Position numbers and translations under genes: made by a program
In this document: positions 54,552 through 64,000 of the stretch, piece by piece
How the letters are laid out: each line of letters starts with the position of its first letter
How positions within the stretch are numbered: the stretch's first letter is position 1
Source of the DNA: Roseibium salinum
GTDB lineage: Bacteria > Pseudomonadota > Alphaproteobacteria > Rhizobiales > Stappiaceae
Direction: 5' to 3'
DNA length: 64,000 nt
NCBI RefSeq assembly: GCF_026240905.1
Contig: NZ_JAPEVI010000003.1
Coordinates: forward strand, 3,596,001 to 3,660,000
Notes under the pieces: generated by a model
What the model saw: only the letters and a program-made list of their open reading frames with translations
Database searches by the model: none
Told to the model about the DNA's origin: nothing

Positions 54552-56663
54552 GTGTTCAGGAATGCGAAAATCACAACCAAGCTGATCGCTGCGAGTGCGA
54601 CCGCCCTGACGGTCGCACTTGCGGTCGGAATCAGCGCAATCGGATGGCAGGCGTCCCGGATAACCGGCGAACTGGCGCTGTCGGAAGCCGAAACCGTTGC
54701 GCACGAACAGGCCCAATTCGTTCAACGCGGCCTGGAAAAGGGACTGAAATCCGCCCAGGCGCTGGCCAGCACTTTCAGTGGCCTGAAAAAGGCCGGTTCC
54801 GTGGACCGGGACGCCTGGAGCGCCGTGGTCGAAAACCTGGCGTTGACCAACAAGGACCTTTCCGGCGCCTGGGGCGCCGTGGTCAACAATCAGCTCGACG
54901 GCAAGGACGCGGAGTTCGTCGGCAACGAGACATGGGCCGAGGGTGGTGAGTGGCAGCCCTATTATTTCCGCAAGGCCGATGGCAGCCTCGCCTACCGGCC
55001 GATTGAAAAGATTGCGGTCGGCAACATGAGCGACGCGAGCCAGTTGTGGTTCAACGGCGCCTATGTCAGCGGCAAGGACTACGTGACCGAGCCCTACAGC
55101 TGGGAAGCGGACGGCAAGACCGTCACCGGCGTTTCCTTCTCCGTGCCGATCCGCGACGGCGGCAAGGTGGTCGGTGTTGCCGGCGGCGACATTCTGCTGA
55201 CGCCGCTTTCGGAGGAACTGGGCAAGCAGAAGCCGCTCGAGACCGGTTCGATCCATCTCCTGTCGCAAGAGGGCATCTGGATTGCCCATCCGGACCAGGC
55301 CGTGCTCGGCAAGGCGTGGTCGGAAGGCCGCTCAGAGGCCGACCTTGCCGTGGAGAGCGCATTGCTGGATGCGGTCAAGAACGGCGAACCTTTCTCCTAT
55401 GACGGCTATTCGAACTCGCTGGGCGCGGATGTTCGCCGCATCGTCGTACCGGTCTCCATCGGCGAAACGGATTCGAAGCTCGCCGTGGTCGTGAACGTTC
55501 CGCTCAAGACCCTCAACGCCGCATCGTCGCAGATCACGACCATGATCGTCGCCGTCGGCGTCGGCCTGCTCATCGTCGTTGCCCTGTCCATCTATCTCGT
55601 CGGCAACCGCATCGTCCGCCGTCCGCTGGAACGCGCCGTCGGCAGCATCCAGGCCCTGATCGATCAGCGTTACGACGCGCCGATCGACGATACGGACCGT
55701 GAAGACGAGATCGGTCAGATCAGCAAGGCGCTGGAGGTCTTCCGCGAGAAGGCGCAGCAGGCGGAAACGCTCTCCGAAGAGCAAAAGGAAATCCAGCGGC
55801 AGCAGATTGCGCGCGCCGAACGTATCAGCGAGCTCTCCCAGAGTTTCGACCGGCAGATTTCCGAGCTTACCCAGACTGTTATGGCGCAGGTGCAGGACCT
55901 GAACGCAGCCTCCGTCTCGCTGACGGCCGGTGCCGACGACACCAGCGAGAAGAGCACCGCCGTCGCTGCAGCCTCCGAAGAAGCCTCTTCCAACGTGGAG
56001 ACCGTGGCTTCGGCCGCCGAGGAACTGATGGCCTCCGTCAACGAGATCTCCCGTCAGATGACCCAGTCGACGCAAATCGCCGCTCATGCCGTCAGCCAGG
56101 CGCAGTCCACCAACAGCAAGATCGAGGGGCTGGCGAAAGCCGCCAACCGCATCAGCGAAGTCGTCAAGCTGATCACCGACATCGCCGAGCAAACCAACCT
56201 CCTGGCCCTCAATGCGACCATCGAGGCGGCCCGCGCCGGAGAGGCCGGCAAGGGCTTTGCGGTCGTTGCCGCCGAGGTCAAGGAACTTGCCAACCAGACG
56301 GCCAAGGCGACGGAAGAGATCTCTCACCAGATCCAGTCGGTGCAGAACGAAACCGCCGGCTCCGTCGATGCGATCAAGGGCATTTCGGAAACGATCGAGA
56401 AGATGAACGAAATCTCCTCGAGCATTCAGTCCTCCGTGGAGCAGCAGGGCCTTGCCACGGACGAGATCGCCCGCAACATCCAGGAAGCCTCGAACGGCAC
56501 CCAGCAGGTTGCCCAGAACATCGTCAAGGTGGCGGCTTCCGCCGACGACACGGGCGGCGCGGCGCGGCAGGTCAGCGCATCGGCAAATGTCCTGCAAACC
56601 GAGGCCAACCGGCTGAAACAGGAAGTCGAGAGCTTCCTGGAGAATGTCCGCCAGGTCGGCTGA
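54552..56663 (+). CDS. methyl-accepting chemotaxis protein with dCache-like sensor
   Basis: A 703-residue transmembrane chemoreceptor; GTG 54552 with GGAGG at 54539-54543. TM1 (about 9-30), a periplasmic double Cache-like domain (about 35-320; [38 protein letters not shown] quoted in parts) and TM2 (about 327-350) are followed by HAMP (350-405) and the MCP signalling domain to about 690. The tip [18 protein letters not shown] is intact. Cache receptors often bind amino acids or organic acids. The ligand is unknown and no che genes are near. Confidence 0.95.
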   Translation: MFRNAKITTKLIAASATALTVALAVGISAIGWQASRITGELALSEAETVAHEQAQFVQRGLEKGLKSAQALASTFSGLKKAGSVDRDAWSAVVENLALTNKDLSGAWGAVVNNQLDGKDAEFVGNETWAEGGEWQPYYFRKADGSLAYRPIEKIAVGNMSDASQLWFNGAYVSGKDYVTEPYSWEADGKTVTGVSFSVPIRDGGKVVGVAGGDILLTPLSEELGKQKPLETGSIHLLSQEGIWIAHPDQAVLGKAWSEGRSEADLAVESALLDAVKNGEPFSYDGYSNSLGADVRRIVVPVSIGETDSKLAVVVNVPLKTLNAASSQITTMIVAVGVGLLIVVALSIYLVGNRIVRRPLERAVGSIQALIDQRYDAPIDDTDREDEIGQISKALEVFREKAQQAETLSEEQKEIQRQQIARAERISELSQSFDRQISELTQTVMAQVQDLNAASVSLTAGADDTSEKSTAVAAASEEASSNVETVASAAEELMASVNEISRQMTQSTQIAAHAVSQAQSTNSKIEGLAKAANRISEVVKLITDIAEQTNLLALNATIEAARAGEAGKGFAVVAAEVKELANQTAKATEEISHQIQSVQNETAGSVDAIKGISETIEKMNEISSSIQSSVEQQGLATDEIARNIQEASNGTQQVAQNIVKVAASADDTGGAARQVSASANVLQTEANRLKQEVESFLENVRQVG

Positions 56664-56690
56664 CCGGGTTTAGAAATTTCCGCCCAAGAG

Positions 56691-56722
56691 AACGCGCCGG
56701 TGTCATAGCCGGCGTGTTTTTT
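56691..56722 (+). terminator. Rho-independent terminator after the Cache receptor
   Basis: A GC-rich stem (CGCCGG at 56695-56700, CCGGCG at 56709-56714) is followed directly by a run of T (56717-56722), 28 bp past the stop. Confidence 0.85.
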
Positions 56723-56742
56723 GTTCACGGAGTGAAAAGGGT

Positions 56743-58131
56743 TTAACCCCGATGCCCGGCCCGCTTTTCCGTAACCATCATGAGAAGGCCGAGGCCGAGC
56801 GCAAAAAACACCAGGATGACCGACATGCCGGCCGGCTGGCTGCTGGTGAGGGAGGTGACGACGCTGACGGCGAGCGGGGCCAGGAAACTCGTGAGTTTGC
56901 CGGACAGGGCCATGAGGCCGAAATACTGGGTCATCCGGTCCGGCGGGGCGAGACGGATCAGCAGGCTGCGGCAGGAGGCCTGCAAGGGCCCGGAAACGGC
57001 GCCGATCAGGCCGCCGAGGCCGATGAAGACCTGCTCCGGCAGCGAGGCGAAGAACGCGCCTTCGGGGGCGGCCTCGGTTCGGATGAAGAAAAACACGGTG
57101 GTGCTGTCGACCGAGATCAGGCCGAGGCCGCAGATCATCAGGACGATCAGGCAAAAGATGATGACCGCGCGGGCGCCGAACCGGTCGTCCATCGGGCCGC
57201 CGAGAAGCAGGCCGAGCGTGCCGGTGATGGTCAGAATGATGCCGAACGTGCCGATTTCGATGGACCCCCAGCCCAGCTGCCCGGCCGAATAGATGCCGCC
57301 AAAGGCGAAGAGGGCGACCAGGCCGTCCTTGAAGACCATGTTTGCCAGGAGAAACAGGAAGATGTTCCGGTTCGCACGGGCATGGGAGAGGCTTTCGCGA
57401 AGGCTGGACAATCCCAGGCGGATCGCGGAGCCGATCTTTGCCCTGTGCGGCGTGTCCGGCACGAAGAGGAACATCGGCAGGACAAAGACCAGATACCACA
57501 GCGCCGAGAACGGCCCGACTGCCCGGTCTCCTTCCTGCGTGGCGGGGTCGAGGCCGAGGACCGGTTCGAAGCCGAGCAGCGTCCTGCCCGTTTCCGGGTT
57601 CGCCGCGAAAAATCCGAGGGCAATGACGAGGCTTGCCAGCCCGCTTGCATAGCCCAGGGCCCAGCCGAAGCTCGACAGGCGCCCGATGCGCGAGGGCGGG
57701 ACCAGCGAGGGCATCATGGCGTTGTTGAAGACGGTGGCGATTTCGATGGAAAGCGTGCCGATGGCGAAGGCCGTCAGCGCGATGGCAACCGCATGCGGGC
57801 TGCCGGGAGCCGCGTACCAGAATGCCCAGCAGCAGGCGAGAAAGGGCACGGAAAAGAGGAGGATCCAGCGTTTTCGCCGGCCGGTGGCATCGGCAATGGA
57901 GCCGAGCACGGGAGCGGCGAGCGCAATGCCGAGACCCGCGGCTGCCGTGGCATAGCCCCACAGGGCCTGGCCTTCGGCCGGGGTCGCGGCCAGGGCGGTG
58001 GCAAAAAAGGGCGCGAAGACGAACGTGGTGATCAGCGTGAAAAACGGCTGTGCGGCCCAATCGAAGAGCGCCCAGGAGACCACCGCGCGCTGGTCAGTCT
58101 TCCCGGAGCCGATTTCCAAAACCGTGGTCAT
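56743..58131 (-). CDS. MFS transporter, Atg22/UMF1-like
   Basis: A 462-residue permease with about 12 helices. The N-terminus AVVSWALFDWAAQPFFTLI (SWAxxDxAxxPF) and the A-motif-like GSIADATGRRKRW are characteristic of the Atg22/UMF1 branch. Yeast Atg22 exports amino acids from the vacuole; the bacterial substrates are not known. It converges with the Cache receptor gene behind a shared terminator region. Confidence 0.9.
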   Translation of the reverse strand: MTTVLEIGSGKTDQRAVVSWALFDWAAQPFFTLITTFVFAPFFATALAATPAEGQALWGYATAAAGLGIALAAPVLGSIADATGRRKRWILLFSVPFLACCWAFWYAAPGSPHAVAIALTAFAIGTLSIEIATVFNNAMMPSLVPPSRIGRLSSFGWALGYASGLASLVIALGFFAANPETGRTLLGFEPVLGLDPATQEGDRAVGPFSALWYLVFVLPMFLFVPDTPHRAKIGSAIRLGLSSLRESLSHARANRNIFLFLLANMVFKDGLVALFAFGGIYSAGQLGWGSIEIGTFGIILTITGTLGLLLGGPMDDRFGARAVIIFCLIVLMICGLGLISVDSTTVFFFIRTEAAPEGAFFASLPEQVFIGLGGLIGAVSGPLQASCRSLLIRLAPPDRMTQYFGLMALSGKLTSFLAPLAVSVVTSLTSSQPAGMSVILVFFALGLGLLMMVTEKRAGHRG

Positions 58132-58445
58132 TGTCCGTTCAGCCCCTGCATCGGAAAAGCCGGCAGGGGAACCGCCGGCCGTCTGCTGACAAAGTACGTT
58201 CTCTCCGTCGTCATTCCGGCCAAGCGCAGCGCGAGCCGGAACCGGAGAGTCACTAGAGCATCCTGCATTCCGAAGAACACAGAAAAGTGCTCATGCACCT
58301 TGAAAGCGATCAACTGTTGCCCGGCAAACTTCGGCTCCCCGATCCCGGTTCTCCGCTTCGCTGCGTCCGGGATGAGGATCTGAAAGTTTGCCGGTCTCAG
58401 CCGGCAGGGGAACCGCCGGCCTTGCTCTTTGGATGTCTTCCTCCG
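58132..58445. repeat. 314-bp repeat island
   Basis: There is no gene. It holds a 23-bp direct repeat (58158-58180 and 58399-58421), a REP-like copy (58207-58246), palindrome copy E of the GAGCATC family (58255-58292), and a nested inverted repeat with perfect 11-bp ends (58321-58331 with 58384-58394). Confidence 0.75.
58255..58292. repeat. palindromic repeat, copy E
   Basis: The left arm AGAGCATCCTGCATTC, loop CGAA and a degenerate right arm (complement GAGCACTTTTCTGTGTTC) have the same 4-base bulge position as the other family members. Confidence 0.6.
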
Positions 58446-61400
58446 TCAGGAGGTTCCGCAGATTTCCGCCAGCAGGCTGGCCGCGACCGAGAATTTCGAG
58501 ACACTCAACCCGCCGTCCAGGATCTCGCTGACGATACGTTGCCTGCGGCCCATGTCCTTGCCATGGACATCGAGCCAGTTCGGAAAGCCGCCGGCCTTCA
58601 CCGCTTCGATCGAAATCGCACGATGGGCGGCGGTGAGTGTCGCCCGTCCCCTGTCCAGTGCGAGGCCGTCGTAGTAGTCATCGACGTCGAGATCGTTGGC
58701 GAGCTCGTGCATGGTATTGATGCGGAAGTGGTGAGCGACCTCGAAATAGGCCGTCGCGGCCGTGTCCAGGTCCGCTTCGGTCTGTTCCGAAACGATGACG
58801 ATGTCCGGAATGGCGGTCTCCGCCTGGAGCCAGGCAATCCGTTTGGCAAGCTCCTCGGGGACGCCCTTGGCGACATAGCCTTCCGTTTTGTCGCTCAGGA
58901 AGGCGGCCGGTTGTTCGGGCAGTACCGTCTCCAGTCGGCTGCGCAGCGACACGATGCCTGACGAGAACCGTTCCACCACCGCGGACAGGCCGTTTTCGAA
59001 GGAGACATTCCGCTTGAACCAGACCACCTGCTCCAGAAGAAGCGTTTGCACTTCCGAATAGAGCTCCAGCTGCAGGTTGCCGTCGATCCTGGTGTCCAGC
59101 GCATCGATATCGGCGTTGAGTTCCGTCAGGTCGTAGCTGTTGCGGACGGCGACGAAACCCAGCGCGATTTCCGCCGGCGTCGCGCCGGTCTGGTCTCTCA
59201 GCCGGGTGAGGAAGGTCGGGCCGCCGCGGTTGATCATCGAGTTCGCCAGCATGGTTGCGATGATTTCGCGGCGCAGCCGGTGTCCGCTGATCTCGTCCTG
59301 GTAGGACAGCGCCATCTGGTCCGGGAAATAGCGGAAAAGTTCGCGGGCGAGATAATCGTCGTCCGGGACCGGGCTGTCGAGCAGTTCGTCGAACAGGGTG
59401 ATCTTGGAGTAGGCCAGAAGCACGCCGAGTTCAGCGCGGGTGAGCATTTGACCGGCCTTGCGCATCTCGTCGAGCGTTGCTTCGTCGGGCAGCTGCTCCA
59501 CGCTACGGTCGAGAAGGCCAGCCTGTTCGAGCTGGCGGATCATGCGCACCTGGAAGCCGAAATCCTCCATGCCGCGCAGCCGGGTCATGGAGATCGCCAG
59601 GGTCTGGAGATAGTTGTTCCTCAAAACGAGATCGCCAACTTCCTCGGTCATCTCGGCCAGAAGATGGTTGCGCTCCTGGACGGTGAGCTTGCCGGACTTG
59701 ACCGCGGCGCCGAGCGCGATCTTTATGTTGACCTCCATGTCGGAGGAGTTCACGCCCGCGGAATTGTCGATCGCGTCGGAATTACAGCGGCCGCCGTTCT
59801 TGTTGTATTCGATCCGGGCAAGCTGGGTGAGCCCGAGGTTCGCACCCTCTCCGATGACCTTTGCGCCGACCTGTTTGGCCGTGATCCGGATGGGGTCGTT
59901 GGCGCGGTCGCCCACATCCGCATCGCTCTCGGATTTTGCGCGGATATAGGTGCCGATGCCGCCGAACCAGAGCAGGTCCACGTTCATCCTGAGAATGGCG
60001 CTCATCACCTCCTGGGGCGTGGCACTCGATCCGGGAAGGCTCAGAAGCGCCTGGATTTCCGGCGTCAGCTGGATGGACTTGAGCTGGCGGGAGAATACGC
60101 CCCCGCCCTTTGAGATCAGGTCGGTATTGTAGTCCTTCCAGGACGAGCGGCCCATGTCGAAGACGCGCTTGCGCTCTTGCCATGTCCTGGCCGGATCCGG
60201 GTCCGGGTCGATGAAGATGTCCCGATGGTCGAAGGCCGCGACCAGCCTGATGGTTTTCGACAGCAGCATGCCGTTGCCGAAGACATCGCCGGACATGTCG
60301 CCGACGCCGGCAACGGTGAACGGCTCGGACTGGATGTCCCGGTTCATCTCCCGGAAATGGCGCTTCACCGCTTCCCAGGCGCCGCGGGCCGTGATGCCCA
60401 TCTTCTTGTGGTCGTATCCGGCCGAGCCGCCGGAGGCGAAGGCGTCGCCGAGCCAGAAGTTCCGGCTCTCGGAAATCTGGTTGGCGGTATCGGAGAAAGT
60501 TGCGGTCCCCTTGTCGGCGGCGACGACGAGATAGGGATCGTCGGCATCGAAACGCTTGACCCGGTCCGGCGGAACGACCTCGTCGTCAACCAGGTTGTCG
60601 GTCACGTCGAGCAGGGCGTTGATGAAGATCTTGTAGGTCTCGGTCCCTTCCTTGAACCAGGCTTCCCGGTCACTTATCGGCGGCAGGTTCTTGGGAACGA
60701 AACCGCCTTTCGCGCCCACCGGCACGATCACGGCGTTCTTCACCTGCTGGGCCTTGACGAGGCCGAGCACCTCGGTGCGGAAGTCCTGCGGGCGGTCGGA
60801 CCAGCGCAGGCCGCCGCGGGCGACCATGCCGAAGCGCAGGTGCACACCTTCGATGCGCGGGCTGTAGACGAATATCTCCCGGAACGGGCGCGGCTGCGGC
60901 AGACCGTCGATCGCGCGGCTGTCGATCTTGAAGGCGAAGGTCGACTTGGGCTGCCCGTCGCTGTCCAGTTGATAGAAATTGGTGCGCAGGACGGATTCGA
61001 TCGCATTCTGGAAGCGGCGGAGGATCCGGTCGTCATCGAGGCTGGCGACCTCCTCCAGATCGGCGGTCAATTCGCCCTCCAGGCGTTCCGTGCCCAGCTC
61101 CCGGTCCTTTTCCGTCACATCCGGATTGAACCGCAGGTGGAACAGCTCCACCAGTTTGGCGGCAATGCCAGGGTAGTTGTTCAGGGTCGACCACATATAG
61201 TCTTCGGAGAAGCGGACACCCGCCTGGCGCAGATATTTCGACAGGGCACGCACCACGGCGACGTCGCGCCAGGCGAGTTCGGCCGTCAGCACAAGGCGGT
61301 TGTAGCCGTCATCTTCGGCCCTGCCGGTCCACACCGCCATGAACATGCTTTCCAGCCGCGTCTGCAGCCGGTCGGAAAAGCTGATCTGGTCCCCGGACCG

Positions 61401-63256
61401 TGCTTCCAGCGTCATCTCGTGGAGATAGGACAGTGGAGCGTCGGCAGGCGTGATGCGGTACGTGCGCTCGTTGATGACCCTGAAGCCCATGTTTTCCAGA
61501 AGCGGCACGCGGGCCGACAGCGGAATGGGCGAACCGCGGTGATACACTTTCAGAGCGAGCCGGCTTTCCTCTGTGCCCGACGGGCGGTGGAACGTGATGG
61601 TCGTTTCGTTGGCATCCGACAGCGTTTCCAGCTTGACGATGTCCAGCAGCGCGGACTGGGCGCTGTAGACTTCCTTGTAACCGCCGTGGAAGGACAGCGC
61701 GTAACGGTCGGCGAGCTTGCGCGCCTGGGCCGGGGGAATTCCTTCGCCAGGGCATCACGCACGCTGTCGGACCAGCTGCGTACCATGTCGGCAACGGCGG
61801 CTTCCAGCTCTTCCTGCTCGGGTTTCGGCGTCTCGCCCTTGTCGCGGCCGATTATGTAATGGACCCGGGCAAGCGGACCTTCCGGATAGGTCACGTACCA
61901 TGCGGATACGCGCCCTTCGTAAGTGGAGGCGAGATAGCTTCCCACATTCAGGCGGACCTCCGTCGAGTAGCGGTCGCGCGGAACGAAGACGAGGATGGAA
62001 ACGTAACGGTCGAACTTGTCCGGACGCGACAGCACGCGGATGCGCGGCCGTTCGTCCAGTTGCAGGATGGCAAGGGCGAAATCGTAAAGGCGTTCGCGTT
62101 CGATCTGGAACAGTTCGTCACGCGGAAAGGCTTCCAGCACGTTCTTGAGCGCGCGTCCGGAATGGCTTTCCGAATCGTATCCGGCGCGGGCCAGCACGCT
62201 GGCGACCTTGCGGCGGAGAAACGGAATCGTGCTGGTCGGCTCCGTATAGGCGGTCGAGGCGAACAGCCCGACAATGCGCAACTCGCCCTTCATGTTGCCG
62301 TCGTCGTCATAGAGCTTGGCACCGACATAGTCCATGTGGACGCGCCGGTGCACGTTGCTCTTTACATTGGCCTTGGCGATGATCAGCGGTTCGGGCTTTT
62401 TCAGGAATTCGCGGATTTCCGGGGTGATCTGGACGAACTCGGTGCCGCGCCGCAAGACCCGCACATCCGGATCGGAAAGAAGGCCGAGCCCCGTGCCTTC
62501 ATGCGGCGAGAGTTCGCCTTCCTCAACGCCGCCTTCGAACGTGTAGTCGCGCATGCCGAGGAAGATGAAGTTGTCGTTTTCCATCCATTCGAGGAAATGG
62601 ATCGCTTCCCAGAGCTCGTCGCTGCTGCCGGGGATCTGGGTCGTCTTGTAGGTGTCGATCGCCTCTGCCAGCCGCTCCTGCATCGGCTTGAAGTCCGTCA
62701 CGACGGAGCGCACGGATTTCAGAACGTTGTCGAGCCGCTCCTGCAGGGCGGACCTGGCCTCGTCCGAAACCATGCGGCTGATGTGGATATGGATCAGGCT
62801 TTCCTGGCGTTCGTTGCGTTTGGCCGGCTTCTTGCGGGCCGTGGCCGAATTGAGCCTGCCGTCCTCGTCCCGCTCGACCACGAAGATCGGATGCAGGACC
62901 AGATGGACTTCCAGCTTGCTTTCCTGCAACTCGTCCATCACCGAATCCACAAGGAAGGGCATGTTGTCGTTGACGACTTCAATCACCGACAGGGCCTTTG
63001 CCTTGTTGCCCTTCGCCTTGAAGCAGGGGTCGCAAATGCTGACCCTGTGGGTTCCCGGTTTGTGGAGCTGGAAGTCCTGCCAGGCGTCGCGGACAAATCC
63101 CGTGAGCTCGTCCGCCGTGTAGGTGACGAGATCTTCTGCTGCAGCGCGGTCGTAAAAGGCGCGAGAGAATTCCGCCAGGTCAGGATCTTCCTTGCTCAGA
63201 TTTGCGTGGACTGCGTCGATGAGCTTCAATTTCTCGACGTCATGTTTGTCCGGCAT
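58446..63256 (-). pseudogene. NAD-dependent glutamate dehydrogenase (large type), apparent frameshift
   Basis: The frame from ATG 63256 reads 500 or so normal residues to AKEFP and is then lost. The continuation is in another frame down to 58446. The break is at a G run (61732-61736, plus strand). One extra base restores EFPPAQARKLA and gives exactly 1604 codons, the length of large NAD-GDHs. The C-terminal catalytic part shows GGLRWSDRPQDFRTEVLGL, VPVGAKGGFVPK and KGGGVFSR. The enzyme deaminates glutamate to 2-oxoglutarate, mainly for amino acid catabolism. Because the rest is fully conserved, a sequencing error is the simplest reading. Confidence 0.9.
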
Positions 63257-63350
63257 ATTAATCCCCTTGGGCGATCTTAGGTATGGCTCTGTCGCGTGGT
63301 ATTGTCAGTTATGGCAGCGACAACAATGGTTTCAGGACGGGAGGAGCAAA

Positions 63351-63917
63351 TTGTCAAGCAAGGTCACGGCATTACAAATCGATTCAGTGGGAACTTTAAG
63401 CGAAAAAACGCAAGCATACTTCGATTTATGCGAGGAAAAGCTGGGACTGGTCCCCAACGTGCTCAGGGCGTACGCCTTTGACGAAGCGAAGCTGCGCGCG
63501 TTTACGGACATGTATAACGACCTCATGCTGGCGGATTGCGGGCTGTCGAAACTCGAGCGTGAGATGATTGCCGTCGCGGTATCCTCCGTCAATCATTGTT
63601 TCTATTGCCTGACCGCGCACGGTGCTGCGGTGCGGGAACTTTCCGGCGATCCGGTGCTGGGCGAACTGATGGTCATGAACTACCGCGCCGCGGATTTGAG
63701 CGCGCGCCAGCGCGCCATGCTCGATTTCGCCGTCAAGCTGACGGAAAAGCCTGCGGAGATCGTCGAAAGCGACCGCCAGGGGCTGCGCGATCAAGGCTTC
63801 AGCGACCGCGACATCTGGGACATTGCCTCCGTCGCGGCCTTCTTCAACATGACCAACCGGGTGGCGTCGGCGACCGACATGCGCCCGAATGATGAGTATC
63901 ATTCAATGGCCCGTTGA
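63351..63917 (+). CDS. peroxidase-related CMD/AhpD-like protein
   Basis: A 188-residue protein of the carboxymuconolactone decarboxylase/AhpD fold. TTG 63351 is preceded by GGGAGGAG. The redox motif CFYC with the downstream His (HCFYCLTAHG, 82-91) and the DFAVKLTEKP helix match the peroxidase-related (TIGR01926-like) group. These likely reduce peroxides through the CxxC pair. The reductant is unknown. It is divergent from the NAD-GDH gene, with 94 bp between starts. Confidence 0.9.
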   Translation: MSSKVTALQIDSVGTLSEKTQAYFDLCEEKLGLVPNVLRAYAFDEAKLRAFTDMYNDLMLADCGLSKLEREMIAVAVSSVNHCFYCLTAHGAAVRELSGDPVLGELMVMNYRAADLSARQRAMLDFAVKLTEKPAEIVESDRQGLRDQGFSDRDIWDIASVAAFFNMTNRVASATDMRPNDEYHSMAR

Positions 63918-64000
63918 GGTCTTGCTACGCTCCGCGGCGGTGACAAGCTTGAGAATTGGGTGTATGACGCTTGCGATTTCATGAATTCGGCAAGATCGAC
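63918..64000. other. 83-bp end of window
   Basis: Nothing recognisable after the stop of the CMD-like gene. Confidence 0.5.

Noticed and set aside
61859..63280. 473-codon plus-strand frame opposite the GDH N-terminus
   Set aside because: The GDH reading is strongly conserved; this one is an antisense shadow.

Overview
The window is GC-rich chromosomal DNA from an alphaproteobacterium, most probably a member of the Hyphomicrobiales (Rhizobiales) and perhaps the Stappiaceae (Roseibium/Stappia-like). This is inferred from gene content and remembered gene order: a CpdR response regulator next to hpt, FtsE/FtsX, a TIGR02302-type membrane protein, DUF2125 and DUF1674 proteins, the very large (about 1600-residue) NAD-glutamate dehydrogenase, and the order htpX - rsmB - heparinase-like - purH. 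About 57 genes are supported. I saw no rRNA, tRNA, CRISPR array, prophage or transposase gene.

Layout. 0-6 kb: end of a D,D-carboxypeptidase gene, a small acidic protein, a CobW-type metallochaperone, acyl-CoA thioesterase II, a UbiH-type hydroxylase and an SDR. 6.2-14.8 kb: HIG1-like protein, cobalamin adenosyltransferase, electron-transfer flavoprotein EtfBA, 3-hydroxybutyryl-CoA dehydrogenase and an acyl-CoA ligase form an acyl-CoA/cobalamin block. It is interrupted at 7.1-10.2 kb by a rhomboid protease, two exported proteins and an ECF sigma/anti-sigma pair. 14.9-22.3 kb: two small YjfB-like proteins, TlpA-type thioredoxin, argH, LptM-like lipoprotein, lysA and the TIGR02302 protein. 22.6-28.2 kb: zinc-ribbon protein/hpt/cpdR transcribed away from ftsE/ftsX, then a YdcF-like protein and PlsC. 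28.4-39 kb: NCS1 transporter with a divergent GntR regulator, a cytoplasmic chemoreceptor, ChaC, DUF2125, GNAT, EamA transporter, a MITE-like element joined to a CitE-like lyase, a sulfotransferase and a repeat-rich gap. 39.2-47.9 kb: ATP-grasp ligase, LolA, FtsK, aminotransferase, Kef-type antiporter and a GDSL esterase. 47.9-64 kb: DUF1674, htpX, rsmB, heparinase-like, purH, a Cache chemoreceptor, an Atg22-like MFS protein, NAD-glutamate dehydrogenase and a CMD/AhpD-like protein.

Most genes are housekeeping. The best candidate for something new is the 7.1-10.2 kb module. The anti-sigma factor has one membrane segment and a periplasmic domain resembling the 17-kDa surface antigen (RT0821/Lpp0805) family. 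The divergent operon encodes a lipoprotein carrying the same domain and a Gly/Asn repeat protein, and a rhomboid protease lies next door. The second strong observation is a roughly 268-bp MITE-like element whose terminal inverted repeat supplies the start codon and an SD-like sequence of the CitE-like gene.

Three conserved genes (YdcF-like, aminotransferase, NAD-glutamate dehydrogenase) are each broken by an apparent one-base loss in a 5-base homopolymer. This looks more like sequencing or assembly error than true gene decay. Several families of short palindromic repeats are scattered between genes.
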